64,000 nucleotides of DNA from NCBI GenBank assembly GCA_023846275.1, contig JAIUJO010000146.1, forward strand, positions 791,001 through 855,000, given 5' to 3'. Below, piece by piece: positions 1-13,800 of the stretch (positions are counted from its first letter, which is position 1; every line of letters starts with the position of its first letter). Below the pieces are notes generated by a model. The model saw nothing but the letters and a program-made list of their open reading frames with translations, was not told the DNA's origin and ran no database searches. Source of the DNA: Vanilla planifolia. Taxonomy: Eukaryota > Streptophyta > Magnoliopsida > Asparagales > Orchidaceae. The position numbers and the translations under genes were made by a program.

Positions 1-115
1 GAACTCTGTTAAATGACAATATTAATGAAAAAGCCAACTGGCTTCCCTGACTACAATTTTAGTAGCAATATTGTGAAATAATGACCAAAGCAAGACTAGA
101 GTTTCAAACCATAAT
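1..115. repeat. Direct repeat copy 1, possible end of a decayed LTR
   Basis: This stretch matches 2953-3067 in the same orientation, with scattered substitutions and few indels. Shared landmarks in order are AACTGGCTTCC, ACTACAATT, ATGACCAAAGCAAGA and TAGAGTT. Two diverged direct copies on either side of a gag remnant are what a decayed LTR retrotransposon leaves. The left copy runs off the window start, so its full length and the canonical TG...CA ends cannot be checked. It could also be an unrelated dispersed repeat that landed twice. Confidence 0.6.
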
Positions 116-554
116 TCACTCTCCTCTTGTGTGATTCTCACACTCGTTTTCACTTCAATTGTTATCAGAAGGGGTCCCTCACATTAAGTGACACAAATCA
201 TTTGGGTGATCCAACATGTGCATTTTAATTATTTTATTTTAGTTTTCTTAATTGTCATTTTTGCTGTACATAGATTTAAATTTTTGTTTTTCACTTTTGC
301 ACACTTTCCAAAATATGTGTTTGTTAGTTTGCTTAAGTCTTTAACATGTCTTCATCCATAAATCATATTAGTGTGACACTTGATGAAGGATCTTCTTTAG
401 TCTTTCAACCATTATTTATAGTGAATTTTATTTATATTGGAAAAAAGAACTAAAATTTTTATTTAGATAATTAACTTAGAACTTTTGGAAATACTTGCTA
501 AATCATGTTATTTATTTTCAAATTCATACACAAATAAAATTATTGCTTCTAGTG
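116..554. other. Leader-like AT-rich stretch with a possible primer-binding site
   Basis: No gene is visible here. At about 158-172 the sequence reads TTGTTATCAGAAGG, close to the TGGTATCAGAGC primer-binding site (complementary to initiator tRNA-Met) found just inside the left LTR of many plant copia elements. Its position, about 45 bp after direct repeat copy 1 and about 400 bp before the gag remnant, is right for that role. The match is imperfect, so this is an inference. The rest is AT-rich with no recognisable motif. Confidence 0.3.
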
Positions 555-1465
555 AACTTAGTGATCATCGGAGAATGGCACTCCTTAATGTAAAAGTACT
601 CAACTACCATCATTATGGCATCTCTCTAAGTGAATTTAATCAAGTTATGAATTTTAATAATGTACATATAGTTTGGAAAAAATTTGAAGTTACTCTTTAG
701 CACTACAAAAGTAAAGAAAACTAAAATAAAATATTCTTACACAACAATATGAGCTATTTGTAGTGGATAAGGGAGAAATTAATAAAAAGAAGTTTACATG
801 ATTTACTAATATTACTAATAGATTAGCAAATCTTAAAAGAGTGCTTTCTAATGTATAACTTGTAAATAAGATTCTAAGCATAAGACAAAAGGAGTATGGT
901 TCTCTTGTCATGACAAAAAAGGAGACGAAAGATGTAAATAAGCTCATATTGGATGAGCTACTCTAACATTTATTAATGGCCAAAAATGAGATGAATAGAG
1001 GGATTGAAGCATTGGCTTCCCCGTATAGGCCAAAGCATTGGGCAGGAAAAGATGAACCTTTGGCATTTAAAGCAAGCAAGGAAGATTTATAAGCGGCATC
1101 AATCATTTCTATGGATTTTGGAGAAGAGGTAAACTTTCATGTTAAAGGTTATGAAAAACATTGGCAAAATGTTTTCTAAATAGGGATTGGCTAAAGAAGA
1201 AAAGAATGGAAAAGATGAACGCTTAGGATGTTGTGATTATAGTAAAACTTTCCATATTAGATCGGATTGTCCATAACTCAAAGATACTAAAAGAAAAGAT
1301 GAGAAAATGAAGAGAACAATGTAGAAGAAAGCTTTTCAAGCTACTTTGAGTATTTCAAAAGATTGTTTCTCCACAATGTCGAATAACATGGAGCAAGGGA
1401 TGTTTTGCTTCATGGCAAATTTTGATTTAAGGACATCAGGTGAAGAAGAAGTGAATAAGGTAAGT
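555..1465 (+). pseudogene. Decayed Ty1/copia gag (UBN2-type) remnant
   Basis: This reads as a broken gag polyprotein of the plant copia/UBN2 type, which would form the particle that packages element RNA. It is not intact. The first part (about 555-697) gives LSEFNQVMNF then VWKKFEVTL, matching the family pattern of a short LS-x-x-EFN segment and W-x-x-LEVTHEG. Stops and a frameshift follow. From about 760, in another frame, come FTNITNRLANLKRVLSN and ETKDVNKLILDELL, matching the family's FT-NI-x-NxLKxLGK and KDLxxLxLDELIGSL segments. A further shift returns to the first frame by about 1226, where CCDYSKTFHIRSDCP is a damaged CCHC zinc knuckle (the second cysteine is serine). FCFMANFDLRTSGEEEVN near 1403-1456 resembles the CxMA...EVN segment after the knuckle. 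I see no protease, integrase or reverse transcriptase downstream. Family assignment rests on motif order, not on a search. Confidence 0.8.
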
Positions 1466-2952
1466 ACTTGGCCTCAAGGTTTTCCAAAAAAAATTAAACA
1501 AAAATTTTTACTATGACTTATTAAAAATGCTTACATAAATAATTAAACAATTCTTAAAAAGAAAAGATCAATCCCCTATATTTTTTATGATACAAGATGA
1601 TAAAAAAAATGCTTAAAATTTGTGATGAAAAAATTAATGATTATGAAGAATACTTCATTTGAAGGTGAAATAACTTGTTTAAAAAAATATTTTACTTTCT
1701 TAAACATGTAAAATTTTCCAGTACTTCACATTGTGCTCATTTTTCTAAATAAAAGGATATATCCTCGTTTGAACATAGGCAAAATATTTCATATATTACA
1801 TGCTTATGTTGTTGTAGAAAAGGGCAAAACTTCAAGGATTGTAAAATTAATTAAAACATTTGTAGCTCAAGATCTTTACAAATGGGTAATTAAGAATGAC
1901 AATAAATGCTTTTATAGTGAATGTTAGTATTCAACCCAAGCTTGCTTTGGTTCCTAAGGTTAGAGAATAGAGAGCTTAATGTAAGGTGTCTCTATAATCA
2001 TGGTATATGTTCTATTTGCTTATTGAAGATATTACACTATATCTCTTAAGCATTTTAAAGTGCAACTTTCTATATAATTTATTTCATTTTTACAAATCTT
2101 TTTTTCGATTTCATTATCTAATATTTTTTTGAATTTATCCCATTTTTCAACTAAAGTAACCAACTCACCAAAGGATTTGGTGGTAACCAACTCATTGCAC
2201 GTTATGCTATTGTGTTCACCATGGGAACTACTTCATTGCATTGATAATTGGGGAGGCCAACATATCTCAACTTCATCATCATTATTATCCAAAACAAAGT
2301 GAGAATGAACTCATTCCAATAGTGCTTGGGGGAATGCACTCGCCCTAATTTCAACATCATTTTAACAACCACAAAATCTATTACATCTTAATGACTACTA
2401 AGTTAACAACCTCAACTTAATCTTTACTAGTCTTATTGTTATAACAAATATTTTCTAGAGGACATGAATCAATAAAAAATAATTAACCATCATTTTTATT
2501 TATCTCAAATAAATATATTTTGTCATTCCAAAGTTTCATATTTTTCATTTTCTCATTTTGTCACCATCAAAATATCAATATTAGTTTAATATTTTGTAGA
2601 ACTAGCTCACTACCATGCATAGCAGTAATTATAACAAACAATACAATAAACAATTATTATTAATTCGAATCATAAAATGTTACAAAAGATATACATTGAA
2701 ATAGTATAAAATAACACTATAAACAATACAACATATAATCAACTCTATAGTGGAATGGGTCACATATCTCTAAATAGTCATGTAGTCTATTTCTTTCTCT
2801 CTCTCTAATGCTTATTATTCTAATGCCTTCTTTTTTGAGAACTTTTGTTGATGCTCTACTATTATATAAAGCTGGTGATCTCTATTAGGCTTTGAGATCA
2901 TCTGATTTACATGTTTGGAATAAGAAGTTAAGATTTAAAATTGATTAATTGA
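1466..2952. other. AT-rich sequence after the gag remnant, no gene recognised
   Basis: No intact reading frame of credible composition is present. The one open frame at 1733-1927 (64 codons) has no recognisable motif and lies where pol would follow gag, so it may be unrecognisable element debris. A short perfect hairpin, CACCAAA-GGA-TTTGGTG, sits at 2166-2182. A CT-rich run lies near 2790-2810. Nothing else stands out. Confidence 0.5.
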
Positions 2953-3067
2953 CTTAGATGTCTATTAAGTGACTATATTAAAGAAAAAGACAACTGGCTT
3001 CCTCACTACAATTGCAATGGCAATCATTGTCAAACAATGACCAAAGCAAGAGTAGAGTTACAAATCT
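2953..3067. repeat. Direct repeat copy 2, possible right LTR fragment
   Basis: This is the partner of the repeat at the window start, in direct orientation about 2.95 kb away. The landmarks AACTGGCTTCC, ACTACAATTGC, ATGACCAAAGCAAGA and TAGAGTT occur in the same order. If these are LTR pieces, the element between them is only about 2.9 kb and carries a gag but no recognisable pol. That would fit either a deleted autonomous copia or a gag-only non-autonomous derivative. No clear polypurine tract was found just upstream. Confidence 0.6.
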
Positions 3068-6000
3068 AGCTGTGGACAATCAACAGAGAAAGAGAGGGGA
3101 AATGGATAGTGAAAATGTGAGTAGATAGGACTAGACATTACCATCATCCTCAGCGTTACTCTATTCTTCTCCTTTCTTCTCTCTTTTTAGCCCCTTTGAA
3201 CTTCCACTTACAAGTTATTAAGGTATAGCCATCTCTCCCTTTTAATTTCCTTGAGAATCACACCCCATCTCCTTATTTTCTCTTATACATAACATATTCT
3301 TGGAAGAAGATAAAGAGCAAATGAATTACCTTCTCGTTACATCCCCTCATTGCTAACAAAATTAAAATGCTTAACTTGAAACTCTTACCACCATTGGGCA
3401 TACAAGATGAATAGGACACATTTCAAGTTATCAACTTGCCCTTTCTCCTTCACTAGCTTTATGTTATCTACCTTTCTAACTAATGCCACACTTTGTAGTA
3501 TGGATTTATTAGTAAGAAGCTATTTATTAGAGAAATGTTGTGATATATATGTCATTTATAATTAGTTTTTTATAGTAAACTGGCATTTGAGTTCTTCAAG
3601 AAGGCCAATTGTTTAACTAGCATTGTAGATATATCAAGGGTGCTTAACTTAATTGTGACTGCAAGATTTGTCCTACTCTTTGAATCTCATAAGCATAAGT
3701 TGATGTACAATGTATATTTTATCATGCCATTTTATAACTTTCACATAACACTAGTTCTTTGTAGATCAACTCAATTGAAATTAAAAAAGGCATTCATTCT
3801 CATGATTTGACTATAAAACTCATAGTGCAAAGGAAATAAAGTGTATCATGTCTTCTCTTTGTATGAATACACTAATTTGTTTTTTTTTTATTGTAATGAT
3901 TCAAAGCGCTAGTGTTAAGATATGTCTAAATCCTAAAATATGAATTTGTCTTCTAATGGTTTGTCTCTTAAACTCTATTTGTGCCATTGAATCCTTCTTG
4001 TGTCATCGTTGCTATGCTCTTATGAGTATTATTGAATTTTGTTATTATTTTGATTGATAATCTTGTAATACATGGTTAGAATGCACAAGTAGTAAAAGTC
4101 ATTTTCTCTCCATTTGAGAATGATTTCTTTGACCAATTTTGATTTAGATTTCTTAATATGATATTCCTCATAACCAAGCATAAAAGAACAATATTTATTG
4201 AGGTTATTTGTGGGAATATTTAAAAGTCTAATAAAACATCTTTGAAAAATACCTTTGAGCAAACAATCTTGTTGCCCCACTGGTTGTCTCGTACAAAATA
4301 AGTAACTTCAAGATTCAAAGAAGAGAAAAGAATAATGCAGAAAATCTTCATTACGAAGTTGTAAGAAGCTTCAATTAAGCATTAGACATATAGGCATTGC
4401 CTTGGTAGCAATACAATGAAGAACAATAATGAAGGCATTGATTGTCTTTGGTAGGTGCAAAGATTGGCAAGGATATTGAGAGGCCTACTATTCAAATTTC
4501 CAAGAGAAGAAAGCGTACTATAAATTATGATATGCAAGACTACATGGGCAATGAGTAGAGGTAGAAAGCCCCCAAGTTGGCAATGAGGAAAAATGTGGAA
4601 AAACTCTAACATGTAATTGCTAAAGGTTGAGTGCAAACCTTAACTAATCTCAATTCCTTTCACACTAGTCATTAGGACACACTTCTCCCACAAAAGAAAG
4701 ACCTTATATGCTTCAAAAAAGTTGTCTTGGTGCATCAAACAAGCATCTTGACCACTATCAGGGGAACCTATTGATGGCTTTGATATCTAATCTATGGCAT
4801 AATGCCCAAAGTAATTAGTCAATTTGGCTTAATCTCTTTTGCCATAATCATTGATTACACTATCAACATCATCAATATGTCGATCCTCATTTTTATTGTA
4901 GTAGGTAACAACATAGACAATATCCAACCCATGAATCCTCTATCAAAGAGCACCTCTTCACAAAGCCCATGAGTCAAACAATTCTATGCCCCACTATTTA
5001 TGCCCATTATGATCATCAATTTGTAGATGTATTGGTTTCCCATGCAAACAAAGTGTCTCTGTCAACCCATTATTGAACATTAATACTACGTATCGAAAGG
5101 GTGTCACCATTTACACTGATCCTTGAAGTAGGTTTAGCTATTAAAACATTCCTTAAAAGCAATTGTGGTGCGGCATTGGTTATGACATGCTCTCTTTAGC
5201 TATTAAGTCAATGACATGATTCAATAGGTTCTTGCTCTAGCAAATGGAGTGAATCTTCTACTAAATGAACAGAAGATGTTGCTCAAAATGCACTAGTGAT
5301 ATAGTGCATAGTTTGAGAGGGAGATCAAAACATAATTTATGAAAACAGCTTGTGAAAATAGCGAGAGAGCTCTGACAACCCATGAAGAGGTTTTATCCCT
5401 AAGCATCACAGTGTAAGAGAAATCTATAGCAATAGATTATCTAAACGAAGTAGAACCCCCTAAGTATGTACTTGAAATCTTTTGTTGCTACCTTAACTTT
5501 CTAACAACCATAAATTAGCAATGCATTCAAATTATTCTACTGAAGAAGATTGAAAACATATCCCTTATTAAACTACTACAAATAGGTAGGGAAATAGCAA
5601 ACAAGAATAAATGAAATCTCTTAAATTGCAATGGTAATAATTATAGCTTGTAGCATAACATCATCCATACAATGGACGAGAATATAGATGATTTGTAGAT
5701 GAGGCTTTGATGTTGAGGAACATTCCCTCCATTATCTTGTCTTATATGGGTAAGAAGTGACAACAACACTAAGTAGAGGATAAATTAAACTTGTGATATG
5801 GGCCACCATGATAGAAGATATAGGTGGCTTGAATTGAATAGAATTTCCTCTTAATCACAAGAATAGTAAATTACAATTGATACAACAAAACCATTCAGGC
5901 GAATTGGCTCTTTACACCTTGTGGATGAGCATCACTAATGTTCTTGTTTATCACTAGGGTATGACATCAGATGTTTTAGTAACTTTTAAAAAAGTATCAT

Positions 6001-7811
6001 GTATGTTTATCAACACTAATTCATTTTCCCATAACGAAAAAAAACCATACACCTTAGCATGAGAAAATGGAGCCCGTCAACTCTATAATTAAAAGAAATT
6101 ATTGCAAACACATTCGATGTGTGCGTCTATATTAGGTTGTGAGGGAGCTGAAGTTTCGAAGTTGATTTGATTGATGAGCACTAATTCTTAGTTAAGTGGT
6201 CATGATGCATGAAAAAAATATCTTGAGTAATATCAATGTAAGAACTATCCCCTTCATGAAAGAAACAACTCCTATTTTGCCATCCACTTAGTAGTAGTAG
6301 TTCGGTGAAAGTAAGCCATGTTTTTTTCCTTAGGGTTACCACTCAAACTTGGTGTGTTGCCAACACCAAAATACTAGACATACAAGACAAGTATTTTAAT
6401 TTTCTACAAACACTATAGCCATTGATGCTTCTCCTCTATGAAATACCTCTATAATCCTTTAATCCCTAAAAATTAGTAATTATCTTTAAAACTTTTGTAG
6501 TGGTAAAGGGTTTACTCATTTTCTTTAAACTCTAAGGACTACATGCTTTGAAGGAAATAGCACAATTTTTGTTTTCCATAGAACTGAGGCTCCAAGTTCG
6601 TCTCCTATAGTCTTAATTAAGAACCAATTGGATTTTGTTCAAAGTTAGCAAGATATCCTTAAATTTTGAATTTTTTCCATACTTGCTAAACTCCAATCAT
6701 TAAAATAATGGAAGTAGTCGAAATGGTTCTAATTGATGCAAACAAAGTGAACTAGGCCAAATGTCTTGTGTCATCCAAAGTTTATTAGGACTATATTAAT
6801 TCTCACCATATTAAGGCTTTCACCCCCTTCTTCATACCCCAAGTACATAGGAAGACCTTGAAATCCAAATCTCGAAAATCTATCTCATTAGAATGGTAGA
6901 AAATTCCTCGACAAAAGGCTTAGGATTGAATGGCTTGCAGCTCTGCCATTCCCAATAGAAAATGCCATTGAAGAAAAAGACTGTTAGAAGAAATTAACAT
7001 AATAAAAATTAATAATCATAATAATTTTACATAATAAATTCCATATTAATATATTGTGCCCAGTTTTATGTTTTCTTCTCCATCTATTAGTGGCTTATTA
7101 TACCTTCTACTTTTTACTATGAGGTTTACTTTCATTAACAATATGTCTTCAAGAATATTGACTATCGAGGAAATTATATAACTACTTGCTTATTTATTTA
7201 TTTTTAAGTGGATAACATTTCAAATATTTAATAAGGCAAAAAAAACTTGGTTTTGTTGTTTCAAGTAGGTAAAAGTATAGATTTATGTCATATCACTATA
7301 TTTTTCCTCTATAGATATTGGCCATTAAGACTTTGTAATGTATCTCTATTCATTATAGCTAAGAGGGTATGTTTCTATCTCAATGTTAGGCACTTTATGC
7401 TCTTAATTGTTTGCTCCATTCCATGATAAATCCTTTAATATGTATCTCTAGATTGATAGGTTAAGAGATATTTACTTTTAAAAGCATTTATGTTTAGATT
7501 TTCATAGTACAATGAATACTACATGAATGGTTGGTTTGATGTAAAGTTCTATGTTTAACAGAAAAACAATGTAATCCATTGATGGATTAACTAGTTGAAA
7601 ACTTAAAAATAATTGAGACACTATTTTAGCTCAAGCTTCCATTGAAATGTTTAAGGATTTAGCCAATTAAGAAATATTGGCATTCTTGATTACTACATAT
7701 GGTGTTCGTGGTTTTTATAGCTTTTGTTGCTGTAGAAAAGCAAGGACAACTAGGCCATTGGAAAATTTTGCATGCATTAAAGGATAGAATTGCTACATTC
7801 TAAAATGTACC
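3068..7811. other. 4.7 kb AT-rich intergenic sequence, no gene recognised
   Basis: I see no intact gene, RNA gene or clear mobile-element end. Base composition is less extreme than in the satellite that follows, and the sequence does not show the ~410-bp periodicity. Short open frames on the minus strand (4029-4280 and 4382-4636) have no recognisable domain. The stretch is probably old, unrecognisable repeat debris. Confidence 0.5.
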
Positions 7812-9087
7812 TATGATGATTGTCACGTCTAGATCGAACCTCATTTGGAATACTACGAGTTGTCAATGAAAATAACCGTAACTAATAATATTTTTTTAAT
7901 ATTGAGTAAGAACATATTAAAACTAGTATGAGATAAATTGAAGTAGTATAGTATAACCAAACAAAATTGATGTGTAACTAACACAAAAGGAGATGTAGAG
8001 TCACAAAGTAATCTATCTAAACAAAAGAAAACAAATTGTAGAAATAGGATAAACTGTATAGTAGAGTTATATTTCAAGGTAGTAAGGAGTTTGAATGTAA
8101 CATTCTATTCAACTATGAAATGAATTTCCTTGTAAAGTATGCAAACATATTAGAAAACAAAAAAATTTAAAAAATATAAAAAATGAATACTTAATAGGAT
8201 AGAGATTGTTAAGATGACTCCAATGATAATAGTTTTGCCTCAATTGGACCTCATTGAGAATTACTATGACTAACAAAATAAAATAAGCACAAATAATATG
8301 ATAGTATTATTATAATATTGATAAAATATAAAATAATAAAAAATAAGAAAACATGAAGAAATTTAATACAACTAAATCAAAGTAACGTAAAGCAAAGATA
8401 AGAGAAGATTTTTAGTTAATAAGATAACCAAGTCACAGTAAAAAATTTTAGAAAATAAGATAAATTATTTTTGAATTTTGCATTCCAAGATACTAAGAAG
8501 ATCTAGTTTAATATGCTTGATCACTAGATCAGATACAAATTAAGATGCCTCATAAAGAATTCCTAAACCCTATAACATAATATATTTTAAAATATAACAA
8601 TTAATATTTAATTTGTTAGAGCTCATCATGACTAGTTCAATGATATTTGTTTCATCTCAACTAGAATATTTTTGATTTTAAAAGTTAAATCAATATAAAT
8701 AATACAAAAATTATATTTTAATATTAAATTAATTAATAATAAAGTTAAAATGATATATATTGAAGAAATATAATATAATTAAAATAAAAGAGATGTCAAG
8801 ATCACCCAAGATGAGAATTAGAGTTTCATAATAATATAATCAAATGAAAGCAAAAATATTTATGAAATAATATAAATTTTGTTAGACATGTTAAATCCAA
8901 GACTCTAAAATATTTAGCATGATATCCTTGGCCATCAAATTAGGTATGAGTCAAAATGACTCATTAAATATCCCAAACTCATTAAATACAAAATATTTTA
9001 AAATACAAAAAATAGATATTTAATTGACAGAGCTCATTGAGAATTATCTAATAATGCTTCTTTCTTCCTTATCAAACCTTATTTCAA
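7812..9087 (-). repeat. Three satellite monomers in inverted orientation
   Basis: Read on the minus strand, this region gives the same ordered landmarks as the long array to its right. These are a TTACACTTGATCTCC-like anchor, a GGAATGCAAC-like block, AATTTATCTCATTT-like, TTTGGTTATATTAC-like, a TTAATATTAAAATAATAAT-like dyad, a GTAATTCCAAATGAGGT-like block and a GATGAGCTC-like block. Anchors occur near 8090, 8505 and 8910, a spacing of about 400-415 bp. The + strand here is A-rich, whereas from 9088 on it is T-rich. The left edge is near 7812, where the complement of AAATGAGGTTCGATC appears. Confidence 0.85.
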
Positions 9088-10797
9088 ATTAAATGGAAAT
9101 AAAGAAGTTAATAAAAATATTTTTAACGTTTCATGGATGTTTGATGAGACACTTCAATTAGAAACTAATTTGACTATAAATGATGTTACACTCAATCACC
9201 TTCAAATCTTATAATGTAACTTTTCAATATAGTTTATCTGATTTCAAAATTTTCATTTTCTTTTTGTTATATTACTATTTAACCCCAAGTCTGCACTCGT
9301 GTGATCAATACTTTGCCTTAGTTCTATTATATTAAAATTCTTCAATTTAACTTATTTTGGCTTAAATATATATTCACTTGATATTGAAACAATATTTTTT
9401 TTATTATTTGCTCTTATTTAAGTTTGTGATTTGTAGTAATTCTAAATGAAGTCTAATTAAGAAAAATAAATATTATTAGACTCATCTCCAAATACACCAT
9501 CCAATTAAATATTTTATTTCTATTTTAAATAATTTATTTTTTAGGGTTTGGGCATCCTTTATAAGGAATTCTGATTTGTATTTCATTTGTTGAACGTGGA
9601 TGTCACATTTGATTTTTAGTTTCTTGTAATGCAATGCTTTCACACTATATATCTCATTTCATCAAAAGTTTTTCTTTTTTATGCTTATATTACACTACTT
9701 CCATATGTCTTATTTTAAAATTTTTTTTATATTTAATTGATATTAAAAACATATTTTTTTAATAAAATTATGCTTGTTTTTATAATTCATTGTAAATCCA
9801 AATGAGGTCCAATTAAGACGAATTAAATGTGATCAAATCCCTCTAAAAGTGCTCCAACTTATATAATATGTAACTTTTAATTTTTAAATATTTTTTTAAG
9901 GATTGGCATCTTTAGCAAAACATCTCAATTTGTAACTATCCTAACTATCATGCATGTTACACTTGATCTTTTTAGAATCTTGGAATGAAACTTTCCCACA
10001 TGATTTATATCATTTCTTCAAATTTGATACTTTCAATTTGTTACATTGTTATGTAATTATAAATCTCCTCTCTTATGATGTTTACATCATTTCACTTTTC
10101 TAATTCACAGTAATTCTAATATAGATATAATCACAATGGAAAAAACTTCATTAAACTCATCCAAATGAGCTCTATCTAATTGTATGTTCTTTTTTATAGT
10201 TTTAAATGTTCTATTTGACTAAGATTATGGCACATATTACAATAAATTTTAATTCACACTTGACTTGTTTGATCAAAGATATTATCCTCTATCTCCTTAA
10301 TATATTGTAATATAATTTTATTGATCAATATTTTATTTCTTAAAATTTTTTACTTTTATTTGGTAATATTACTATGAAATTCTAATTCTTCTCTGACATG
10401 ATCTTCACTTTCATATTTTTTGGTTATATCACATTGCTTTAATTAAATAATTTCATCATTAATATGTATTTAATTAATATTATAAAAATAATTTATGCAC
10501 ATTTACTTAGAAAATTTGTAATCCCTATTAATGGCATCTAATCGAGATTAAACAAATGTCGCTGAACTCATTTTGACTAGTTTTATCACTTTAAAATTTT
10601 ATTTTTATATTTGTTTTATTATATTTGTTTCTAATTCTTTAAGGGATATTTTGATTAATATTTCATTTGATGATTAGGACTATTTCACACAATCTATTTA
10701 CTATTTTTTTGTATAAATTTCTCTTATAATTTCTCATTTGTTAAAAAGTTTGACTTAGATTTAGTTATATTATCTAAACTTATAATTCTCCTACATG

Positions 10798-10798
<1 letters not shown>

Positions 10799-10860
<62 letters not shown>
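10799..10860. repeat. (TA)31 microsatellite inside a monomer
   Basis: A perfect TA run of 62 nt lies in the monomer segment that normally reads CTCATGTGACCTTTACATC. It interrupts this monomer right after CTACATGT and contributes to the longer spacing (about 470 bp) between neighbouring anchors. Confidence 0.98.
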
Positions 10861-10865
<5 letters not shown>

Positions 10866-13800
10866 TTCATTTGTTTATGTCATAGTGCTTTACTTTATCT
10901 CATTTCAAGTTTTAATATAACTTTTTACTTAATATTAAAATGATAATTTAATTGTATTTAAGCTTATTTACATTTGTAATTTATAATATCTCCAAAAGAG
11001 GACTGATCATGTTAAAATAAATGATGTCAGATTCCTCTTGATGAGCTCATTCCAATTAAATATTAGTTTTTAAATCTTCAAAAATATTAATTTTTAGGTT
11101 TTTGAATGTTTTACAAGATATTTTAATTCGTACCTAATTTGATGATTGAGAATGTTACACTCAGTCACCTTTACATCTAAATATTAAGCTTTCTAATGTA
11201 GTTTATTGTCTTTTTACAATCTTTTCACTTAAATTTGTCTATATTACAATGTAAATTTAAATTTCCTGTCATGTGACATTTATTTATCTTTAATTTTTCT
11301 ATATTATATTTTTTCAATTTATCATATTTTGGTTATTATATATATCAACTTAACATTAAAATAATATTTTGTTATATTTAAGGTTATTTACTTAAACAAT
11401 TCTTTATAATTCAAAAAAATATGCAATATAAAGAAAAGAATGTTGCTTAACTCGTCTTGATGAAATCTACTCAATTAAATCTTTAATTTTATATTTTTAA
11501 ATAGTTTTTTCCTTTTAGCACAATTAATGAAACATTTTTATTTTTAACTATTTTGTTGATCGAAGATGTTACACTCTTCTCTAATATAACCTTTACGTTG
11601 ATTTAATTGAGTTGTAATATATTATACCAATTTATCTAATGTCAACTTTGTTATATGTTTACTACATTTTCAATTAATAATTGATTATTACTTTAGATTA
11701 TTTACTTTAGTAATTTTTCATGAATCCAAAAAAATTTGCTCAACATGAAACAATTATTATTAGACTTTTCTTGACAAGTTCTACAAAATTTAAAAATTAT
11801 TTTCATATTTTTAAATATTTATTTTCATTGTTCTAGCATCCTTTCAAAGCTATTTTAGTTCTATGTAGTTTGATGATTGAGCTTGTTATGCTCGATATCT
11901 TTTGAGTCTTTGAATGTGACATTCCCAAATAATTTATCATGTTTTTTAAAATTTTGTTCTTTTGCATGGCTATTTTAATATATAACTCAAAATATCCTTT
12001 TTTGTAACTTTCCATGTCTCTTGTTTGATTATATTACAAAAATTCTATTTCTTAGCTTAATATTATATTTATCTACTTAATAATAAAATAATAATTTATT
12101 ATTATTTATAGCTTTTTACTTTGGTACTTATAGTAATTCAAAACAAGTTCCACTTGTGGCAAAAAACCATCGCTGGACTTCACTCAATGAGCTCCAAAAT
12201 AATAATAATTTATTAAATATTCATATAACTAAAATAATAATTTATTAATTATTAGTATAAAGATTTTTAAATATTTTATTGTTTAGGGTTTCAACATGCC
12301 TTCTAATACAATTTATCTTTTCATTCAACTTTTTTACTTTGATTTAGTTATCCTAATATGAAACACTTAATTCTCCTTTCATGTAACTATTACATCACTT
12401 TATGTTGGTGATGCTACATTGCATCAATTTGTCATATTTCAACTTTATTATGTATTTACCGAATTTTAAAATAACAAATTATAATCTATTATTCTTTTTT
12501 AATTTTGACATTGGTGGTATTTCAAATTGAGGTCAAATCAAGTTGAAACAAATGTCATTCAACTTTTCTCAATACATTGTATCAAATTAAATACTAATTT
12601 TTATATTTTTAAATGTTTTATTTGGTTGACTATTTGCTTATCTTGTGAGTAGTTTTTTATTATACTTGCTTTCATGATCGAGGATACACTCAATCTTTTT
12701 AACAGCATGCAATGCAACTTTTTCATATAATTTGTATTATTTATTCAAGTTTTCTTCATTTGCTTTATCTTTATCATTTTGTAACTTTAATTTTATTCTC
12801 TTGTAACTTTCACATCTTTTTTATTTAGTTATATTGCATTATTTCAATTTATTTCATTTCAAATTTACTCTATATTTAATTAATATTAAAATAATAATTT
12901 TTTATTACTTATGCTTATTTATCTTAGTAATTGGTAATTATTTTGAACAAGTTCTTATTAAGATGAAATAATTATTACTATACTTATCGTAAAAAGCTCT
13001 ACATATATAAATATTTATTTTTAATTTTTTTTAAATATCATTTTTTTGTAGTGATTTACTAAATATTTTCATTCATATTTGATCTGAAGATCAAGGTTAC
13101 CACACCCAATCTCCTTAGAAACTTGAAATAGAATTTTCCTATAAAATTTATATCATTTTATCAAATTATATACTTTTATTTTCTTATATGATAATGTTAT
13201 TTTAAATCTCCTCTTATGTGAGCTTTACTTCACTTTCATTTCATCATAATACTTTTCTACAATTTCTTTCATTCCAAATTTACTATATATTTAATTAATA
13301 ATAAATAATAATTGATTAATTTTATCATTATTAACTTTCATAATTAATAGTAATTAGGTATGTGATCTGATCAAGATAAAAAGGTCATTTGACTAGTATT
13401 AGTGAGATTTGTGTAATTAAATATCCATTTTTAAATTTATAAATATTCTTTTTAAAGAAAGTTACTTCATATTTTATGAGACATTTTAATTCCTACGAGA
13501 TTTGTTGATCTAGGATATTATACTCGACCAGCAAAGTATATTAGAATGCATCTTTCATATGTATTTTGTCTCATTTGTTCAATTGTTTTGCTTTGATTTG
13601 ATTATAAAATTATGAAAGTATAATACTTCTCTTATATTATATTACTTTTATTTTACTTGGTTATATTGCATTCTTTTAAGTTTCTAGTTGTACCTTTAAT
13701 ATATACTTAATATTAAAAATATAATTTATAATAAATTATGCTTATTTACTTTGATAATTCGTAGAAACTCTAAAGGGGTCCATTCAAGATGGACAATTAT

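Noticed and set aside
485-700. 71-codon frame as an intact small protein
   Set aside because: Its second half matches the UBN2 part of copia gag and the homology continues past the stop in another frame. It is the first piece of a pseudogene.
2166-2182. Perfect 7-bp hairpin CACCAAA-GGA-TTTGGTG as a regulatory structure or transposon end
   Set aside because: It is a single short palindrome with no T-run, no partner end and no gene beside it; chance is an adequate explanation.
3068-7811. Possible LINE or gypsy remnants (short protein-like stretches in several frames)
   Set aside because: I could not find any ordered set of RT, RNase H or integrase motifs, so no family can be claimed without a translated search.
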